Below, piece by piece: positions 24,491-33,755 of a stretch of DNA of 64,000 nt; the first letter of the stretch is position 1, and each line of letters begins with the position of its first letter. The notes under the pieces are model-generated. The model saw only the letters and a program-made list of their open reading frames with translations, was not told where the DNA came from and did not search any database. Both the position numbers and the translations under genes were made by a program. Source of the stretch: a bacterium (GTDB lineage: Bacteria; Planctomycetota; UBA1135; UBA2386); the NCBI GenBank assembly GCA_030432695.1, contig JAUILN010000005.1, forward strand, positions 62,001-126,000. Direction: 5' to 3'.

Positions 24491-25518
24491 CGCAACACCT
24501 CCCCGACCACGCCGCCGGGTCCGATCCGGTACTCGCGCTCTTCCTCGCCGGAAGTCAGGACGAAGCGCACCGATTCCACCAGGTTGCCGTCGCGGTCGAA
24601 GGCGATCAGGTCGCGCTCCGAGGCGATCTCGACCGGACCGGGCAGGTCCTGGGTCTCGGCGAACGCGTAGGCCCAGACCGCCACCGAGTCGACCACGCCG
24701 AACACCGGCTGGTCGGGATCGGAGACGATGAAGTCGTCCTGGCCGGTCTGCAGGATCGGCAGGCTGGCCTGCTCGCGGTCGACCGGCACGCCGTCCACCT
24801 GCAGCAGGATCTCGGAGCCGGTGTGGATCAGTTCCAGCGTGTGCCACACGCCGAGCTCGAGTTGCTGCTGCCCCTGCAGGTTCACGACCGGACCGGCGCG
24901 CTCGCCGCCCTCGGTCAGCACCAGGCGCACGGTCGGAACCGAATGCTCGTCGAGCATCAGCCGGAACCCGGTGCCCAGCGACGCCACCGCCGTCTCGGCG
25001 CGTTCCTCGAGGCGCAAGTCGAGGCGCAGCGCGAAGCCGTCGTGCAGGGACCAGAAGGCCCGGCCCTCGATCGGCACCCGCAGGATCGGCAGGCGACCCG
25101 CGAAGTCGTGTCGCCGCGCCATGCCGAAGCGACCGGGCACCACCTCTCCGGTCACCACCGTCTGGCTGCCCGGGTCGTCGTCCAGCGACGTCGACTGCTC
25201 CATGTGCCAGTGGCCGACCGGCTGCAGCACCCGGGCACGGATCTTCGCACTGGCGTCGTCGGTGCGGGGGTAGATCCGGACCTCGGTCGGCGCGTGGCGA
25301 CTGACCGCCGAGATCCGCGCGGCGCGGACCTGGTCGCGGACCGCGGCCAGCGCGATGTCGAGGTCGTCACCGCGGCGCGCGAGGAACCCGACCCCGATGC
25401 CCATGAGCACCGTGATCAGCGACATGACCACCAGGAGTTCGACCAGCGTGAAGCCGGGCACCGCCCGACGATCCGTGGACGAGCGCGGCGAGAGCTGTGT
25501 TCGGGACGGTTGGGTCAT
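24487..25518 (-). CDS. gspH: GspH-like pseudopilin with C-terminal LamG-type domain
   Basis: A 343-residue protein with a prepilin cleavage site Gly22-Phe23 followed by FTLVELLVVMSLITVLMG, Glu at +5. The short conserved region after the helix (LAAVRDQVRAARISAVSRHAP) fits GspH/FimT. From about residue 115 to 300 there is a LamG-like jelly-roll: SLHDGFALRLDLRL, then RLMLDEHSVPTVRLVL, then LGVWHTLELIHTGSEILLQVDG, the strand with Trp-His and the D-G turn typical of that fold. GspH proteins are usually about 170 residues, so the second domain is an addition. The gene starts 91 bases after gspG and overlaps gspK. Confidence 0.75.
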   Translation of the reverse strand: MTQPSRTQLSPRSSTDRRAVPGFTLVELLVVMSLITVLMGIGVGFLARRGDDLDIALAAVRDQVRAARISAVSRHAPTEVRIYPRTDDASAKIRARVLQPVGHWHMEQSTSLDDDPGSQTVVTGEVVPGRFGMARRHDFAGRLPILRVPIEGRAFWSLHDGFALRLDLRLEERAETAVASLGTGFRLMLDEHSVPTVRLVLTEGGERAGPVVNLQGQQQLELGVWHTLELIHTGSEILLQVDGVPVDREQASLPILQTGQDDFIVSDPDQPVFGVVDSVAVWAYAFAETQDLPGPVEIASERDLIAFDRDGNLVESVRFVLTSGEEEREYRIGPGGVVGEVLR

Positions 25519-25609
25519 GGCGATCCTCTCGGGCCACGCGGTCGGCGCCGGAGCACGCTTCGACGGGCGACCGGTGGCGGGCCAACCGGTACCCGCCGAT
25601 CGCGGCGGG

Positions 25610-26308
25610 TCAGTCCTGCGGCAACTCCGGATAGACGATGTCGTCCTCGGTGCCGAACTGCAGGTCCGCGCCGGCGGACAGGAGTTGGTACTTCTTCGCG
25701 CCGAGCGGCCCCCCGGTCCGCGGGTTCTGCACCGGCTTGCCGACCAGCTCGATGCCGTCGATCCCGTCGATGCTCTTGGTCTTGACCGTCTGCTGGCCGG
25801 TCATTCCGCTGCCGTACTTGCCGGAGAAGTAGATGAACGGCGTGCCCCAGGCATCGAGGACCTCGACCAGCTCGCGGCGCTCCAGCTGCGGGATCGGCTT
25901 CGGTGCCTTGTCGCCGTCGGTGTTGGCGAGCCAGTCCTCGTGCTCGTCGAGGGTGCCACCGGCCTGCGCGTCCATGTGGAGCTGCTGGACCAGTGATTCG
26001 ATGCCGGTGTTCTTGCCGTTGTCGGGGCCGAGTTCCCACGCGCTCTGCAGCGAGCGGGCGGTGATCGTGAAGTCGTCGCTCGGGTACGTGCCGTAATGGC
26101 GCTCGTACGCCTCGATCATCGAGACGAGCTGGGTCATCCGGGCCTCGGTCTCGGTCTCGTCGCCCGCCCTGAGACCGCTGAAGATCGCCGGCGCGAGCGC
26201 GGTGATCAGCAGTGCCAGGATGCCGATGACCACCAGCAGCTCGATCAGGGTGAAGCCGGCGGCGCGGAGGGTGCCCGCGCAACGATCGGGTCGTGGAGGC
26301 ATGCTCAT
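25610..26308 (-). CDS. gspG: Major pseudopilin GspG-like
   Basis: A 232-residue protein. The leader ends at Gly18 and is followed by FTLIELLVVIGILALLITALAPAI with Glu at +5. The C-terminus has YQLLSAGADLQFGTEDDIVY, the conserved GspG ending with the acidic calcium-site loop (G-T-E-D-D-I). It is longer than ordinary GspG (about 145), with an extra ~60 residues in the middle (LQQLHMDAQAGGTLDEHEDW region). The stop of the TPR gene and this start share one base (TGATG). Two in-frame ATGs, 26308 and 26302, both precede the leader. Order here is G-H-K-J-I, not the usual G-H-I-J-K. Confidence 0.85.
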   Translation of the reverse strand: MSMPPRPDRCAGTLRAAGFTLIELLVVIGILALLITALAPAIFSGLRAGDETETEARMTQLVSMIEAYERHYGTYPSDDFTITARSLQSAWELGPDNGKNTGIESLVQQLHMDAQAGGTLDEHEDWLANTDGDKAPKPIPQLERRELVEVLDAWGTPFIYFSGKYGSGMTGQQTVKTKSIDGIDGIELVGKPVQNPRTGGPLGAKKYQLLSAGADLQFGTEDDIVYPELPQD

Positions 26309-29028
26309 CACTTGCTCTTCCTCCGCACCAGGCGGTAGTCGTCGAAGGTCACGTGCACGGGGCGGCCCTGCACGACCAGGGCGGTGACGAGATCGGTCGG
26401 GGTCCGCGCAGTGAGTCGCTTCAGCCGGTCGACCTGATGGACCAGCTCGTCGTTCCAGTAGAGGCGCAGCCCCAACTGGTTGGCTGCCGGGCCCGCATTG
26501 GCACCGCCGATCTCGGCGGGGACCACTTCGATCTTCAGTCGCTGCGGCTCGCTCGGGTCGGCCGCGATCTTCCCCGACAGGTCGACGATCGGGCTCTCGT
26601 CGGCACCGGCGGCCGAGGCGCCGTCTTCCACCCACGCCTCCGGCCGCAGACTGCCGTTGCTGCCCCGGCGGAAGCCCAAGGCGATCCGGAGGTCGTTGCG
26701 GCTGCCGTCGAAGGCGATCTCCAGGGCTGCGTTCTGCACCCCCTGACCGCCCTCGCGAACCTGCATCGTGGTCTCGACCGACAGGAACTCTCCTCCCGCG
26801 ATCGCCTTGCGCCGGGCCTTGGAGGCCTCGCCCCCGCGACCGGTGATGCCCTGGAACTCCAGCTTCCCGACCTGGATCGACGGCCGCAGCGCCCCGTCGG
26901 AGTCCCAGAACCCGCCGACCAGGTCGCGCTCGAAGTCGTCGCGGATCTGCACCTTGCTGGCGTGGTCGTCGATGACGTCGACCAGGCTCTGCGCGAAGGC
27001 CGGGATCGAACGATCCTTGATGACCGGATCGGTGGCGAGTGCGAGCAAGCGGTCGCGCGCCTGGTTGGAGCGCTTCTGGCGGTAGTCGAGGATCGCCAGG
27101 CCGATCTGCGCGAAGCGGCTGCCGTTGGCGGCAGCCTCCTGGAAGGCGGCGCGCGCGTCATTGACCTCGCCGACGCGGGCCCGGACGTAGCCGAGCATGT
27201 CGATGTACGGGACGTAGAGCGTGCCCCGGCGATCGAGTTCGACCGTCCGGTCGGCGAAGCGCACCGCCGCGGCGATGAGTTCGGGAGTCGCGTCGCCCTG
27301 CGCATCGGCGCGCTCGACCAGGGCGCGCGTGCCCTCGGCGAAGGCCTCGGTCATGTCGTCGCGCAACGCCAGCGACGCACGCAGGGAATCGAGCGCCGCG
27401 TCATACTCGTTCGACAGGCGGCGCACCCGACCCTCGAGGTACCGGATGTAGGGATCGCGCGGGTCTGCGAGCAACGCAGCGTCCAGCGCCTCCCGGGCAA
27501 GCCCCAGGTTGCCGGTCCGCTCGTAGAGCAACGCCAGTCCGGCGAGCGCCCGCGCACGCAGCGCGGGGGCCGCGTCCCGGACCCGCTCGAACAGCGACTT
27601 CGCGTCGTCCCAGCGCGCCTGGCGGAGCCGGGTGGCGGCCAGGCCGAGGGTGGCGTCGAAGCGGAGCTCTGCGGCCGCGGCGCGCTCGAACTCGCTGGAC
27701 GCGGAGTCCAGGTCGCCGCGCGCGTAGGCGATGCAACCGCGCAGGTAGGCCTTCGCTGCGGGATCCGCTGCCGATCCGATGCGGCTGGCGACGTCGGCGG
27801 CGTCCTCCAGCCCGCCGGCGGCGAGATGGACGGCAGCGATGGTCTCGAGGACCGGCACCCGGTCCTCGTCGGGCTGGACGGTGTTCGACACCCGCTCCGC
27901 GCGCTGTGCGAACGGCAACGCCTCCTCGGCGCGTCCTCGGTCGAGGAGGTACTGCGCCAGCGCAGCCAGGCTTCGCCCGTCGGTCGGCGCAACCTCGACC
28001 GCCTTGCGCAGGTGCGCCTCGGCGTCGGCCCAAAGCGTCAGTCGTGCTTCGAGTTTGCCCTGGTTGCGGTAGCGGAAGCTCGACTCGGCGATGGCGCCCT
28101 CGAGTCCCTGGTAGAGTTCGAACTCGGCGGCGAGGTCACCCTCGGCGCGAAGCACGCGGACCAGCCAGCGGAAGCCGAGCTCGTTGCCGACGTCCGCCTT
28201 GATGATCTCGCGGGCCTGGGCGACCGCCTCCTGGAACACCCAGGGCGCATTCGATCCCTCGGCGAGCAGAAAGCGGATGAACTCGATGCGTCCGGGAATC
28301 CCGGGGGGACCGCCGACCGCGTCGACCTCCTTCTTGCGCAGGGCGACCTTGTTCTCGAGGCTGTCGGCCAGCTCGATGACCGACACGTCGTCCCAGACCT
28401 GCCCGGTCGCGACGATCTCACCGGTCTTGTTCGACACCCAGTCGAACTGGATCGGCGGCAGGACGGCCCGCCCGACCAGGTCGAGCTTGTCCTGGTTGAG
28501 GATCCGCCCGTAGAACCAGCTGGGACTGGACTCGCGGCGCAGCCGGTCGTAGCGCTGCCGCAGGACCTCTGCCGAGAGCTCGCCGATCGGTCCCTGCGGG
28601 ACGTCCAACTCGTCGCCGCCTTCGTCGTCCTCGGCACTCGCGCCATTTGCGGCCCCGGGGTCGGCGGCTCCGCCGAACGAGTGCGGCACCGGCGGTCCCG
28701 CGTCCATCCGCAACAGGTGATACGAGCCGCTCTCCGGCCCCGGCTGCAGCGGCAGTGCGATCACGGGCAACGGTCCGAGCGGCGGATACTCGAGGCGGGT
28801 CGGCGGCAGCGGGGCGGCCTCCGACGGTTCGCGGAACAGATCCTCAGGCGGGATCCGGGCCCCGCCCTGCGCCTCGGCGAGGGCCACAGCCACCGGCTGG
28901 TTGGAGGGCAGGTCGTCCTTGGAGGGCCGCACCTGAGTCGGGATCGAGGCCGACGACCGACTGGTCCACATCCAAGCGCACAGCGCGAGGACGACCAGGA
29001 ACAGCACAGGCTCCTTGCGAAGATTCAT
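26308..29028 (-). CDS. Membrane-anchored TPR protein with C-terminal jelly-roll-like region
   Basis: A 906-residue protein with an N-terminal anchor helix (about residues 8-24), a Pro-rich acidic stretch to about 145, and then at least eight tetratricopeptide-like helical pairs between about 300 and 650 (for example LAALAQYLLDRGRAEEALPFAQRAERV and ALAGLALLYERTGNLGLAREALDAALLADP). From about 690 to 900 there is a beta-rich part (DDFERDLVGGFWDSDG, then ALEIAFDGSRNDLRIALGF, then LRLYWNDELVHQV) that resembles a concanavalin-like sheet. Its start is 127 bases after the PilO-like gene; its stop touches the gspG start. Likely an assembly or scaffold protein of the pseudopilus, by location. Confidence 0.65.
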   Translation of the reverse strand: MNLRKEPVLFLVVLALCAWMWTSRSSASIPTQVRPSKDDLPSNQPVAVALAEAQGGARIPPEDLFREPSEAAPLPPTRLEYPPLGPLPVIALPLQPGPESGSYHLLRMDAGPPVPHSFGGAADPGAANGASAEDDEGGDELDVPQGPIGELSAEVLRQRYDRLRRESSPSWFYGRILNQDKLDLVGRAVLPPIQFDWVSNKTGEIVATGQVWDDVSVIELADSLENKVALRKKEVDAVGGPPGIPGRIEFIRFLLAEGSNAPWVFQEAVAQAREIIKADVGNELGFRWLVRVLRAEGDLAAEFELYQGLEGAIAESSFRYRNQGKLEARLTLWADAEAHLRKAVEVAPTDGRSLAALAQYLLDRGRAEEALPFAQRAERVSNTVQPDEDRVPVLETIAAVHLAAGGLEDAADVASRIGSAADPAAKAYLRGCIAYARGDLDSASSEFERAAAAELRFDATLGLAATRLRQARWDDAKSLFERVRDAAPALRARALAGLALLYERTGNLGLAREALDAALLADPRDPYIRYLEGRVRRLSNEYDAALDSLRASLALRDDMTEAFAEGTRALVERADAQGDATPELIAAAVRFADRTVELDRRGTLYVPYIDMLGYVRARVGEVNDARAAFQEAAANGSRFAQIGLAILDYRQKRSNQARDRLLALATDPVIKDRSIPAFAQSLVDVIDDHASKVQIRDDFERDLVGGFWDSDGALRPSIQVGKLEFQGITGRGGEASKARRKAIAGGEFLSVETTMQVREGGQGVQNAALEIAFDGSRNDLRIALGFRRGSNGSLRPEAWVEDGASAAGADESPIVDLSGKIAADPSEPQRLKIEVVPAEIGGANAGPAANQLGLRLYWNDELVHQVDRLKRLTARTPTDLVTALVVQGRPVHVTFDDYRLVRRKSK

Positions 29029-29155
29029 CGGTTGTCAGCCCCCTGCGCGCGCGCTCGCGTCCCGTGGTTCAACCGGACGCGCCGGCCTACTCCGCGACAC
29101 CCGGGTCCCGCCTGGATCTCTGCGTGAACGGTCCTGTCTGACTCTGCTTGACGCC

Positions 29156-29971
29156 TCATGACTGCGTGGGATCCTTCACGGTCAACACCGCGAGCGTGCC
29201 ACGGACGGTCAGCGGGTCGCCGACCTGTTCGCCTTGCTTGACCATGAGGCCCGGCTGCAGTGCGAGCGGCGGATTCTGACCGCGCAGCGCCTCGAACCAG
29301 ACCTGCAGGGTCTTCAGGTCGCAGCGCACCACGAACGAGACCAGCCGCTCCTCGACCAGTTCGACCTCGTCGCTACCGCGGCCGAGACGAGCCCCGCCGA
29401 GACGAGCGCGCGAACTGGTCCGCGACTCGTACTTCAGCGATTCCACGGTCGAGACACCGAGGGCCTCGGGATCCACCGCCAGCACGCTCTCGCCAGCGTC
29501 GAACAGGCGTAGAGCCGCCTGCTCCATCGCGGCGAGCGCGACCAGCGTGGCGGCGACCTCCTCACGACTCGACGGCGCCGGCCAGACCAGGTCTTGGTCG
29601 GCCAGCTCGACTCCCCCGGCCTGCGCGGCCTGCAGGATCGTGGTGCGGACCCGCCGCTCCACCTGCGGGAAGTAGGTGTCGAACGCGCCCTTGCCGGCCA
29701 GCTCGAACTCCTCGCCCGGCACGAATGCCACCGAGTCGCGCAACCGGTCGAACTCGGCCGTCAGCGCCTCGTTGCGGCGCTGGAGTTCGGTCCGCGCCTG
29801 GGCATCGAACACCGGCTTACCGACCACCGCAGAGGTCGTCGCGGCGCGCACCGAACCCGTCGCATCGAAGAGGCCCGTGATCGTCGACTTCGCGATGAGG
29901 AAGACGATCAGTCCGCCGAGCACTCCGAGAATGAAGCGCCGGTGCTCCTGCCAGATGTCTTGCAGATCCAT
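29156..29971 (-). CDS. PilO/GspM-like assembly-platform protein
   Basis: A 271-residue protein with a single anchor helix near the N-terminus (FILGVLGGLIVFLIAKSTI, about residues 14-32), a helical region with Glu/Arg-rich coiled coil (QARTELQRRNEALTAEFDRLRDSV) and a C-terminal ferredoxin-like alpha/beta part (SFVVRCDLKTLQVWFEALRGQ, then LTVRGTLAVLTV). This is the architecture of PilO and GspM, which sit under the pilus base. It follows the PilM-PilN fusion by 14 bases, the classical order M-N-O. Sequence identity to a known family cannot be claimed; the call rests on architecture and location. Confidence 0.6.
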   Translation of the reverse strand: MDLQDIWQEHRRFILGVLGGLIVFLIAKSTITGLFDATGSVRAATTSAVVGKPVFDAQARTELQRRNEALTAEFDRLRDSVAFVPGEEFELAGKGAFDTYFPQVERRVRTTILQAAQAGGVELADQDLVWPAPSSREEVAATLVALAAMEQAALRLFDAGESVLAVDPEALGVSTVESLKYESRTSSRARLGGARLGRGSDEVELVEERLVSFVVRCDLKTLQVWFEALRGQNPPLALQPGLMVKQGEQVGDPLTVRGTLAVLTVKDPTQS

Positions 29972-29985
29972 GCCGTTCGCTCCCC

Positions 29986-31659
29986 TCAGTTCTGTTCCTC
30001 TTCCGGACCGGTCTGCACCGGCGGCCGGAAGTCGATGGTCCATTCGAACTTGCTGTTGCCCAGTCCGTCGGATTCGTTCTTGGTCTCGACGAAGGGCGCC
30101 ACGGCGCCGCCGTAGCTCCACGACTTGAACTGGGTCAGGAACCGGGTGTAGGGGTCGACGACACCTCCGCCGCTGACGTCCTTGCCCGAGCCCTTCAGCA
30201 CGACCAGTGGCCGCGGCTCACCGGTGGTCCGCCGGCCCCGCGGGTCGCCGTCGCGCTTCATCGCACGCTGCACGACCTCGAGCTGGTTGACCCAGAACTC
30301 GTCGGGCATCGTGTCCTGCAAGGCCCGCAGAGTCAGGATCGTGCCGTCGAGCGGCACAGCCCGCTCGGCGAGCTGGGCGATCAGGCCCTCGAGCTTCTGG
30401 TTCTCCTCGACCAGAGCCCGGGCCTGGCCGTCCACCGACCGGATCTGCGCGACGATCGCCTGATTGCGACGCGCCGCGGCGGTCGCGGCATCGGCTGTGC
30501 TCTGCTCGGTGACCGCGATGCCGACCAAGAGGCCGACCGCCACCAGGATCGCCGCCGCGACCCAGATCGTCTGCTGCAGGAAGCGACGCCGCCGCTTCAC
30601 CGACTCCGGCAGGATCTCGAGCTGGTACAGGCTGCCGTCGACCTTTCCGGCGGCCAGCCCGAGCGCCACCACCGCCTCGCGGCGGTTTGCGTCCAACAGC
30701 TCGAACTCGTCGGCCGGCAGCTTCGACGTGTCGACGCTCTCGAACGGATCGAAGACCTCGACCGGACAGCGCAGCGCCTCGCGCAGCATGCCGGTCAGAC
30801 CCTTGACCCGGCTGGTGCCACCGCAGATCAGCAGCTTGTCGAGCTGCAGGTCGGGGGTCCGGGTCTGGTTGCGGCAGAAGGCCAGCGACGACTGGATCGC
30901 CGAAACGATCATGCTGCCCGAGCCACCGGCGGCGACGGTGACCTTCTCGGCCTGACCCGAGGCGTAGCGGCCGCGGCTGAACGGGTCGACGTCGAGCAGT
31001 TCCTTCTTCAGCGCTTCGGCCTTGCGCTCGCCGACGTTGAACGCCGCGGCGATCGCATCGTCGAACACCTTGCCACCCTGCGCGAGGTTGCGCACGAACA
31101 GCAGGTCGACGCCACGGACGATCGCCAGGTCGATGGTCTCGTGGCCGAGGTTCGCCAGGCACACGGTCGAGTCCTCGTCGACCGGCCCGCAGCGCATGTA
31201 GGCGTTGTAGAGCCCGACGCAGTTCGGCACGTGCGCGTCGATGGAACCGCCGGCGCCGCTCACCAGCCCAGCCGAACCGTCGAGCGCCTCGTTGCGCGCG
31301 AAGGCCAGCAGCACGGTCTCCATGCCGCCGTCCTCGTCCTCGATCGGCAGCAGGTTGTAGTCGGCGGACAGTTCGCCGCCGGTCTGCCCCGACATGTCCT
31401 GGATCTCGAGCTCCATCAGGTTGCGGAGCTGCCAGTCGGGGGACGGCGGGACCTGCGTGTAGCGCAGCGTCATGTCACGGCCCGCCAGACCGGCGACCGA
31501 GCCCTTCAACGGAATGCCGGCGCCCGCCAGGCCCCGGGTTGCTTCGTCGGCCGACCCGGCGGTGAACCGCTCGAGCACGAGGCCGTGCTTGCCGTCCTTG
31601 AGGACCAGCGCCTGGTAGCTCTTCGAGCCGAAATCGACGGCTATCGCCTTGCCTGCCAT
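29986..31659 (-). CDS. PilM-PilN fusion (actin-like ATPase plus inner-membrane platform protein)
   Basis: A 557-residue protein. Residues 1-340 are PilM-like: AIAVDFGSKSYQALVL is the phosphate-1 loop, LANLGHETIDLAIVRGVDLLFVRN the second, and LDKLLICGGTSRVKGLTGMLREAL the adenosine motif, all of the actin/FtsA fold. A membrane helix follows at about 358-382, then a coiled coil and a PilN-like C-terminus ending at 557, as in PilN or the periplasmic half of GspL. GspL of type II secretion is the natural version of this layout (cytoplasmic actin-like plus periplasmic part), so GspL is an alternative name. The ATG overlaps the FHA stop by one base (TGATG). Confidence 0.8.
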   Translation of the reverse strand: MAGKAIAVDFGSKSYQALVLKDGKHGLVLERFTAGSADEATRGLAGAGIPLKGSVAGLAGRDMTLRYTQVPPSPDWQLRNLMELEIQDMSGQTGGELSADYNLLPIEDEDGGMETVLLAFARNEALDGSAGLVSGAGGSIDAHVPNCVGLYNAYMRCGPVDEDSTVCLANLGHETIDLAIVRGVDLLFVRNLAQGGKVFDDAIAAAFNVGERKAEALKKELLDVDPFSRGRYASGQAEKVTVAAGGSGSMIVSAIQSSLAFCRNQTRTPDLQLDKLLICGGTSRVKGLTGMLREALRCPVEVFDPFESVDTSKLPADEFELLDANRREAVVALGLAAGKVDGSLYQLEILPESVKRRRRFLQQTIWVAAAILVAVGLLVGIAVTEQSTADAATAAARRNQAIVAQIRSVDGQARALVEENQKLEGLIAQLAERAVPLDGTILTLRALQDTMPDEFWVNQLEVVQRAMKRDGDPRGRRTTGEPRPLVVLKGSGKDVSGGGVVDPYTRFLTQFKSWSYGGAVAPFVETKNESDGLGNSKFEWTIDFRPPVQTGPEEEQN

Positions 31660-33755
31660 CAGCGTCCCTCCCCTCCGTCGGAGCTGCCGTCACCCTTCAG
31701 GTCAGCGTAGTGCGACTGCACGTAGCCGCGAATCCGTTCCGCCAGCGCATCCTGACCAGCGGTCTCGAAGGCGTCGGCGAGAGTCGTCAGCAACGCTCCG
31801 TGTTCCTGCCCCTCCCGGGCATCGAGGGTTGCCAGCCCGGCCTCGAGCCGGTCCTGCAGCGCCCGCAACTCGTCGAGCCGCGCCACGTGCTGTTCGCCAT
31901 ACTCGGCGACCAGGGCGTCGACCTCGCGGAGCACCCGGCGGTAGCCGACCCGCGCCTCGAAGAAGGCCGCCTCGCCGCCCTCCTCGAGCAGGTCGTCGAC
32001 TCGCTTCTGCTGTTGCTCGAGCAGCCCGCTACGCAGGGTCTGGGCCTCGCGCATCCGCTCGGTCGCGTGCGGCCAGCGGGTGACCAGCTCCTCGACCGTG
32101 CTCAACGCGACATCGGCAGCGCCGCGCGCGACCGCCTCCTCGGCGGTGCGCAGCAGCTCGCCGGCCCGCTCGCGCTCGACCGTGAAGTCGACGACGCAGG
32201 CCACCGTCCGCTCGTTGCCCAACAGGATCCGATACCCGTCGCCGCCCATCGTGCCCCCGGCCCGTGCCGCCGGCGGATCGAACCGCAGCGCGACCCGTGC
32301 GCCCGAGGTGCCGAGCACCAACTCCTGCACGTCCTCGGCCTGGAACTCGGGATCGACCGGCGCGAAACCACCGCTACCGCTCCGGGCGCGCACGCCTGCA
32401 CCTTCCACGGGGAACACCAGCGCGAGCCCACCGGTCCCGTCGACGAAGCTCAGCGCGAAGCCGGTGCCGTCTTCGAGCAGGTCGGCACCAACCCGGTAGC
32501 CGAGGTCCGAGGGCTCCAGCAGGCCGGCGGTCTCCAGGGCGGCGAGGCCGGCATCACCTTCGACCACCGATGCGGCGTCGAGGAGCACACTCTCCTCGGG
32601 CGCATCGATCCGCACCGCACCGCCCGCACCGATCAAGGTGCGGCCGTTGCGGCTTTGCAGATACAGCGACTGACCCTCACCCTCGGCGGTGACCGCCAGG
32701 TCGTCGAAAGCCACCGCGGCGTTCTGGTCGGGCAGGAGCGCGAGTAGCTCGACCTGCACCCGGTCCATGCCGCGCGGCACCGCGACGTCGACGGCGAATC
32801 GCTCCCAGTCGTCGCTGGAGCGCAGCGGTAGACCGGTGCGGAACTGCACACCCTCGGCATCCGCGGACGAGGAGAACACCAACCGCGCCGCACCGCGTGC
32901 GGCGCCCGAAGTCCGCATATGCGCCGCGAGGCGGAGGGGACGCTCGGAGGACACCCGTAGCGGCTGAGCCAGTCGAGCCAACGCGTACCGCGCGACGCCC
33001 TCGGCGGCCGCGTCGAGACCGACGGCCTCGACCGCCGCCTCGCCGCTGTGTGCCATCCCGCGTCCGAACACCGCCGCGAAGCTCGAACCTCCGACCCCGG
33101 TCTCCAGGATCCACCCAGTCTGGGTCGGGACGCTCTCGTCGCCCTCGCCGATCGAACCCGCCTCGCCCTCGAAATCGGCCGCGTTACCCGGCAGCAGATT
33201 GCCCGCGACTTCGAGCGGCGTCTGCGACTTGCCACCGGCACCCGCGCCGCCGCCGCCCGCGCGCGCGCCTCCCCCATCGAGGTAGGTCTGCCAGACCCAG
33301 AAGCCGGCGGCTCCCAGGACCAACACCCCGAGCACGATGCCGAACATCGACCCCCGGCCGCGGCCGCGTCGCAGCGCGGCCGCGTCGAGGCGGTGCATCT
33401 GCACGTCCTCGACCTCCGGCCCGGGTGCGCCACCGCCGATCGGGGCGGCCGCTGATGGGGACACCGTGGCCCGGAAGCGGACGCGCACGCGCCCGACCTG
33501 GAACACGTCTCCGGCAGTCAGCGGCATCTCTTCGATGCGCCGACCGTCCATCAACGTGCCGTTGGTCGATCCGAGGTCTCGGAGGACGACACCGCCGTCC
33601 TCGAACACGATCTCGGCGTGCTTCCCCGAACACTTCTCGTCCGCGAGGACGAGGTCGTTGCCGGGTCGGCGCCCGATCGTCAGCCGGTCGGAGTCGAGTT
33701 CGACGACCGTACCGGCCTGATCCCCGTCCAGGATCTCCAGGACGTAGTCGCTCAT
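31659..33755 (-). CDS. FHA-domain membrane protein heading the pseudopilus operon
   Basis: A 698-residue protein. Residues 24-93 are a forkhead-associated domain with the full set: LTIGRRPGNDLVL, SGKHAEIVFEDGGVVLRDLGSTNGTLMDG, which binds phosphothreonine. A membrane helix (MFGIVLGVLVLGAAGFWVW, about 136-156) is followed by a Gly/Ala linker and a ~400-residue beta-rich extracytoplasmic region and a helical C-terminal part with heptads near 560-680. So the phosphothreonine sensor is cytoplasmic and the rest is outside. This links assembly to Ser/Thr phosphorylation; a cytoplasmic kinase is encoded about 17 kb away in the window. It is the first gene of the series. The ATG is followed directly by the FHA start. 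Confidence 0.85.
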   Translation of the reverse strand: MSDYVLEILDGDQAGTVVELDSDRLTIGRRPGNDLVLADEKCSGKHAEIVFEDGGVVLRDLGSTNGTLMDGRRIEEMPLTAGDVFQVGRVRVRFRATVSPSAAAPIGGGAPGPEVEDVQMHRLDAAALRRGRGRGSMFGIVLGVLVLGAAGFWVWQTYLDGGGARAGGGGAGAGGKSQTPLEVAGNLLPGNAADFEGEAGSIGEGDESVPTQTGWILETGVGGSSFAAVFGRGMAHSGEAAVEAVGLDAAAEGVARYALARLAQPLRVSSERPLRLAAHMRTSGAARGAARLVFSSSADAEGVQFRTGLPLRSSDDWERFAVDVAVPRGMDRVQVELLALLPDQNAAVAFDDLAVTAEGEGQSLYLQSRNGRTLIGAGGAVRIDAPEESVLLDAASVVEGDAGLAALETAGLLEPSDLGYRVGADLLEDGTGFALSFVDGTGGLALVFPVEGAGVRARSGSGGFAPVDPEFQAEDVQELVLGTSGARVALRFDPPAARAGGTMGGDGYRILLGNERTVACVVDFTVERERAGELLRTAEEAVARGAADVALSTVEELVTRWPHATERMREAQTLRSGLLEQQQKRVDDLLEEGGEAAFFEARVGYRRVLREVDALVAEYGEQHVARLDELRALQDRLEAGLATLDAREGQEHGALLTTLADAFETAGQDALAERIRGYVQSHYADLKGDGSSDGGEGR

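Noticed and set aside
26293..29127. A 944-codon plus-strand open frame opposite the TPR gene
   Set aside because: Same cause: a GC-driven antisense frame. The TPR repeats and operon overlap support the minus strand.
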